Assembly (NCBI RefSeq): GCF_013283835.1
Contig: NZ_CP054052.1
Span: forward strand, 2,170,001 to 2,234,000
Length of the DNA: 64,000 bases
Source: Poseidonibacter lekithochrous
Lineage (GTDB): Bacteria; Campylobacterota; Campylobacteria; Campylobacterales; Arcobacteraceae
Direction of reading: 5' to 3'
Part shown: piece by piece, positions 61,501 through 64,000 of the stretch
How positions within the stretch are numbered: position 1 is the first letter of the stretch
Layout: every line of letters begins with the position of its first letter
The notes under the pieces: generated by a model
What the model was told of the DNA's origin: nothing
What the model saw: the letters and a program-made list of their open reading frames with translations, nothing else
The model's database searches: none
Made by a program: the position numbers and the translations under genes

Positions 61501-64000
61501 ATGTTTAATGTTTTTTCAATGGTTTTTGGAACTAGAAATGATAGAGAAGTAAAACAATATAGAAAAAGAGCTCAAGCTATTAATGCCTTAGAAAAACAAT
61601 ATGAAGCTATGAGTGATGAAGAACTACAAGACAGTTTTGCGAAATTAAAAGATCAAGTTCAAAAAGACGAACTTACGCTTGATGCTGCGTTAAATGATGC
61701 ATTTGCTATGACAAGAGAAGCTAGTAAAAGAGCTCTTAACATGAGACCTTATGATGTACAGTTGATTGGTGCAATGGTACTTCATGAAGGAAGAATTGCA
61801 GAAATGAAAACAGGTGAAGGTAAAACTTTAGTTGGTTCATTAGCTGTAGCACTTAACGCTCTTGGTGGAAAAGGTGTACACGTAGTAACAGTAAATGATT
61901 ATCTTGCATCTAGAGATGCTGCTGAATTAGAACCATTATATAACTTCTTAGGTTATAGTGTTGGTGCAATTACAAGTGAGCATAGAGATGATGATGTAAG
62001 AAGAGAGCAATATGCTGCTGATATTACTTACGGTACGAATAATGAATTTGGTTTTGATTATCTAAGAGATAATATGACTTTAGACATAACTGAAAAAGTA
62101 CAAAGAGAACATAACTTTGTAATCGTTGATGAAGTGGATTCAATTTTAATTGATGAAGCAAGAACTCCTTTAATTATTAGTGGACCAACAAATCACAAGA
62201 ACTCTAACTATGTAAAAGCACATGAAATTGCTATGGGCTTAGAAAGAGGCGAAATTCTTGAATCAAAAGATCCTACAGAAAAAACACAAACTACTGGAGA
62301 CTTCACAGTAGATGAAAAAAACAAATCTGTTTTATTAACAGAACAAGGTATTGAAAAAGCTGAGAAATTATTCGATGTTGATAATCTATACTCTTTAGAG
62401 AATGCATTGCTTTCTCATAACTTAGACCAAGCACTTAAAGCAAACTACATTTTTGAAAATGATGTTGATTACGTTGTTAAAGACAATGAAGTAATTATCG
62501 TTGATGAATTTACAGGTAGATTAAGTGAAGGTAGAAGATTTAGTGAGGGACTACACCAAGCACTTGAAGCAAAAGAAGGCGTTGCTATTCAAGATGAATC
62601 TCAAACATTAGCAGATATTACATTCCAAAATTACTTTAGAATGTATGATAATCTTGCAGGTATGACTGGTACTGCTCAAACAGAAGCAACAGAATTTGCT
62701 GAAATCTATAGTTTAGACGTTGTATCAATTCCTACAAATGTTCAAATTAAAAGAGATGACAAAAATGACCTTATTTACAAAAGTGAAAGAGAAAAATTTG
62801 AAGCTGTATGTAACAGAATCAAAGAATTCCACGAAAAAGGTCAACCAGTATTAGTTGGAACTGCTTCAATTGAAAAATCAGAAGCATTACACAAAATCCT
62901 AAAAGACAAAAAAATCCCTCATACAGTGTTAAATGCAAAACAACACGAAAAAGAAGGTAAGATTATTCAAGATGCAGGTCAAAAAGGTGCAGTAACAATT
63001 GCAACTAATATGGCTGGTCGTGGAGTTGATATTAAATTAACTCAAGAAATCTTAGACTTAGGTGGATTAGCTATTCTTGGTACTGAAAGACACGAATCAA
63101 GAAGAATTGATAATCAGTTAAGAGGTAGAGCAGGAAGACAAGGTGATGTTGGGGAATCTCAATTTTTCTTATCTTTAGAAGACAACTTATTAAGAATTTT
63201 CGGTTCTGATAAAATTGCTGGAATCATGGAAAGATTAGGTATTGAAGAAGGTGAACATATCGAATCTAAAATGGTTACAAGAGCTGTTGAAAATGCACAG
63301 AAAAAAGTGGAATCAATGCACTTTGAATCTAGAAAACACTTACTTGAATATGATGATGTTGCAAATCAACAAAGAAAAGTAATCTATAACTTTAGAAATG
63401 ACTTATTAAAACCTGATTACAATATTGAAGCAAAATTAGATGAGAATAGAGAAGAATATATTCTTGACTTATTATCTAATGCAGAAATTATTAATGGTAT
63501 GCCTGTTGAAGATTTCAACTACGATCACATCATTGCGAAATTCAAAGAAGAATTACATTTAGTAGTTACTCTAGAAGATATTACTTCTGAATCTTATGAA
63601 GAATTAGAAGAAAAATTAGTAAAAATTGTAAAAGAAGTATACGAGAAAAAAATGTCAGTTGCTGCTCCTGAGCAAAAATCTGAGATTGAAAGAATTCTTT
63701 ACTTACAAATTTTAGATAATGCATGGAGAGAACATTTATACTCTATGGATACACTAAAAACAGGTATTGGGCTTAGAGGTTATAACCAAAAAGATCCACT
63801 TGTTGAGTACAAAAAAGAATCATATAATATGTTCATTGAATTAATTTCAAACATCAAAACTGAAATTATCAAAGTATTATTTACAGTGCAACTACAAAGT
63901 AATGACGATACACAAAAAGAACAAGAAGCTTTAGAAAAAATGAAAGAAAAAATGGAAGAAGCTAACCAAGGTACTACTACAAATATAGAAGAACAAGAAA
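61501..64000 (+). CDS. secA: Preprotein translocase ATPase SecA, 3' end outside window
   Basis: ATP-driven motor that pushes proteins through SecYEG. The first 833 codons are present; the frame runs off the right edge. Landmarks are the start [25 protein letters not shown], Walker [13 protein letters not shown], motif [22 protein letters not shown], the pre-protein domain, motif VI ([11 protein letters not shown]), the helical wing region and the [25 protein letters not shown] core of the helical scaffold domain. The ATG follows AAAAAGGA. A zinc-binding C-terminal tail would lie beyond the window. Confidence 0.97.
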   Translation, partial: MFNVFSMVFGTRNDREVKQYRKRAQAINALEKQYEAMSDEELQDSFAKLKDQVQKDELTLDAALNDAFAMTREASKRALNMRPYDVQLIGAMVLHEGRIAEMKTGEGKTLVGSLAVALNALGGKGVHVVTVNDYLASRDAAELEPLYNFLGYSVGAITSEHRDDDVRREQYAADITYGTNNEFGFDYLRDNMTLDITEKVQREHNFVIVDEVDSILIDEARTPLIISGPTNHKNSNYVKAHEIAMGLERGEILESKDPTEKTQTTGDFTVDEKNKSVLLTEQGIEKAEKLFDVDNLYSLENALLSHNLDQALKANYIFENDVDYVVKDNEVIIVDEFTGRLSEGRRFSEGLHQALEAKEGVAIQDESQTLADITFQNYFRMYDNLAGMTGTAQTEATEFAEIYSLDVVSIPTNVQIKRDDKNDLIYKSEREKFEAVCNRIKEFHEKGQPVLVGTASIEKSEALHKILKDKKIPHTVLNAKQHEKEGKIIQDAGQKGAVTIATNMAGRGVDIKLTQEILDLGGLAILGTERHESRRIDNQLRGRAGRQGDVGESQFFLSLEDNLLRIFGSDKIAGIMERLGIEEGEHIESKMVTRAVENAQKKVESMHFESRKHLLEYDDVANQQRKVIYNFRNDLLKPDYNIEAKLDENREEYILDLLSNAEIINGMPVEDFNYDHIIAKFKEELHLVVTLEDITSESYEELEEKLVKIVKEVYEKKMSVAAPEQKSEIERILYLQILDNAWREHLYSMDTLKTGIGLRGYNQKDPLVEYKKESYNMFIELISNIKTEIIKVLFTVQLQSNDDTQKEQEALEKMKEKMEEANQGTTTNIEEQE

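Noticed and set aside
1-64000. CRISPR array, insertion sequence, prophage or integron
   Set aside because: No regularly spaced repeats, transposase, integrase or phage structural gene was found on either strand.

Overview
The window is an AT-rich, gene-dense chromosomal segment from a free-living, motile, microaerobic or respiratory bacterium. The gene content fits Campylobacterota, most likely the Arcobacter group (Arcobacteraceae). Pointers are the very low GC, Lys/Asn/Ile-rich proteins, promoters with a T-run followed by a GGATATAAT-like -10 box, several GGEEF diguanylate cyclases, small c-type cytochromes, a DUF1104 protein and a lone-Cache chemoreceptor. No transposase, integrase, phage gene or CRISPR array was seen. 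The genus is an inference from gene families, not a measurement.

Layout. 1-1604: end of a membrane diguanylate cyclase and a coiled-coil protein. 1624-7009 (minus): likely operon of an RraA-like protein, a gamma-glutamylcyclotransferase-like protein, a TPR-like membrane protein and the ovothiol enzyme OvoA. 7153-11262: hydrolase, lipoprotein, DsbA-like thiol protein, PAS-GGDEF protein and a 36-residue membrane peptide. 11468-16026: a tight four-gene operon with adenosylcobalamin-dependent glutamate mutase (S and E subunits), its MutL-type reactivase and an AMP-forming ligase; it is the most unusual metabolic locus here. 16162-21563: cytochrome c, another GGDEF protein, a multispanning membrane protein, CPBP protease, NlpC/P60 lipoprotein and a D-amino acid aminotransferase. 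21560-26547 (minus): rsmH, an FtsL candidate, an orphan RND permease and a conserved unknown. 26609-29415: aldolase-like protein, HU, tRNA-Leu(CAA) and a REC-REC-PAS-GGDEF protein.

29509-36343 (minus) holds ferrochelatase and SRPBCC genes, then a tightly overlapping run of LytTR regulator, LytS-type kinase, CrtI-like flavoprotein, DNA photolyase and a DUF523/DUF1722 protein, which reads as a light or photodamage response locus. 36414-40926 (minus): HrpB helicase, small coiled-coil protein, Na/Pi symporter. 41153-45121: a DEAD-box type RNA helicase whose conserved N-terminus can only be reached from a non-canonical start codon, an exonuclease, DUF309, an AraC/GyrI regulator and a divergent NAD(P)-binding protein. 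45186-51123: a divergent short flagellin, glycine-zipper protein, cytochrome, two-component system with DUF1104 behind 11-bp-phased direct repeats, an HTH protein, a lipoprotein and a pseudo-receiver regulator. 51437-58179: chemoreceptor, ABC exporter and a 958-residue beta-helix protein with a Cys-rich N-terminus and two C-terminal membrane helices. 58321-64000: AI-2E transporter, two small coupled genes, LysE exporter, RNase P RNA, LolA and the 5' part of secA.

Functionally the segment mixes housekeeping (rsmH, HU, secA, lolA, rnpB, hemH) with signalling (four GGEEF proteins, two complete two-component systems, one chemoreceptor) and three less ordinary modules: glutamate mutase plus ligase, the photolyase/CrtI/ferrochelatase locus, and the giant beta-helix membrane protein.
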